The notes under the pieces are model-generated. The model was not told the DNA's origin, did not search any database, and saw nothing but the letters and a program-made list of their open reading frames with translations. 64,000 nucleotides of DNA from CAWBBA01 sp963741625 (GTDB lineage Bacteria > Desulfobacterota > Desulfomonilia > Desulfomonilales > Desulfomonilaceae): NCBI GenBank assembly GCA_963741625.1, contig CAVUIT010000012.1, forward strand, positions 620,001 to 684,000. Reading direction: 5' to 3'. Below are positions 63,808-64,000 of this stretch, piece by piece (position 1 is the stretch's first letter; each line of letters begins with the position of its first letter). The position numbers were made by a program, and so were the translations under genes.

Positions 63808-64000
63808 GTGAAAGTTCGTTGATTCTCAAAGATCAAGTGCATGGACTGCCTCACCGTTTCGGCTGCGGCTCCTGCGGCAATATCTACTCCACCGGCGCAT
63901 TGCATATTGAAGATCTCGGCCGACTAGCGTCTCTTGCTTATGTGCGGCACCATTCTCAACAGGATGAAGATGGAGCAATCCGAGGGATGTGGCTCGCACT
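63808..64000 (+). pseudogene. Decayed duplicate of the GltD-like ferredoxin region (runs off the window)
   Basis: Translated directly, this stretch reads GESSLILKDQVHGLP, then GCGSCGNIYSTGALHIEDLG. That copies the functional gene at about 63258-63360 (GESSLILKDYVHGLP, then GCGSCVTICPTGALQMEDRG). Two cluster cysteines are lost (RCIGC became HRFGC; TIC became IY) and similarity fades after about 63930. It looks like a partial duplication decaying after the hairpins; it may continue outside the window. Confidence 0.7.

Noticed and set aside
1..64000. tRNA, rRNA, CRISPR arrays or a phage/IS transposase
   Set aside because: No T-loop-like or anticodon patterns, regular spaced repeats, or transposase/integrase motifs were found on reading both strands.

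Overview
The window reads as a chromosomal segment of an anaerobic, sulfur-metabolising bacterium, most likely a deltaproteobacterium (Desulfobacterota, Syntrophobacter/Desulfomonile-like). This placement is inferred from gene content: TauE/SafE permeases, a polysulfide/thiosulfate-reductase-like molybdoenzyme with its FeS subunit, a GltD-like flavoprotein carrying ferredoxin domains, sigma-54 control and many two-component genes. No rRNA, tRNA or CRISPR array was seen.

Layout. 1-10.4 kb is mostly housekeeping: rpe (5' cut), a TPR protein, a degenerate lytic transglycosylase, Hsp20, a CbpA-type DnaJ, DUF1844, rpmB, a DUF4258/DUF2283 pair, rel/spoT and der. 10.5-22.6 kb holds a lipoprotein, small secreted proteins, an NCS2-like permease, a lipB-pdhABC-lpd operon ending in an ankyrin protein, a phoU paralogue behind a sigma-54 promoter, and DUF202. 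22.8-30.5 kb is a two-component cluster (two kinases, one lacking its ATPase motifs, and four receiver genes, one broken) followed by TauE, a small membrane protein and a CBS protein. 30.8-41.3 kb is the phosphate regulon: a pstS remnant, pstC-pstA-pstB and ubiB on +, with phoB-phoR-phoU on -. 41.6-43.7 kb is a Ski2-like helicase.

43.9-51.4 kb is the most striking part. A well-formed fluoride (crcB-type) riboswitch with a terminator precedes a tightly spaced row of seven genes: a dynamin-like GTPase, a Cys-motif protein of unknown function, enolase, a small unknown protein, a cation/proton antiporter, UspA and an MFS permease. Enolase is the classic fluoride target, and antiporters and UspA are known riboswitch-associated genes, so this looks like a fluoride-stress operon with two or three unrecognised members.

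51.8-64 kb holds a cNMP-binding protein, a membrane protein, a PAS histidine kinase and an NtrC-type activator. After them come a consensus sigma-54 promoter, a receiver lacking its phospho-Asp, TauE, a membrane protein, the Mo/FeS enzyme and the GltD-like protein. The window ends in a decayed copy of that protein's ferredoxin region.

Caution: about a dozen otherwise conserved genes are interrupted by single-base shifts, nearly all of them +1 insertions. This density suggests assembly or sequencing indels rather than true gene loss, so I annotate most of these as single genes and mark each shift.
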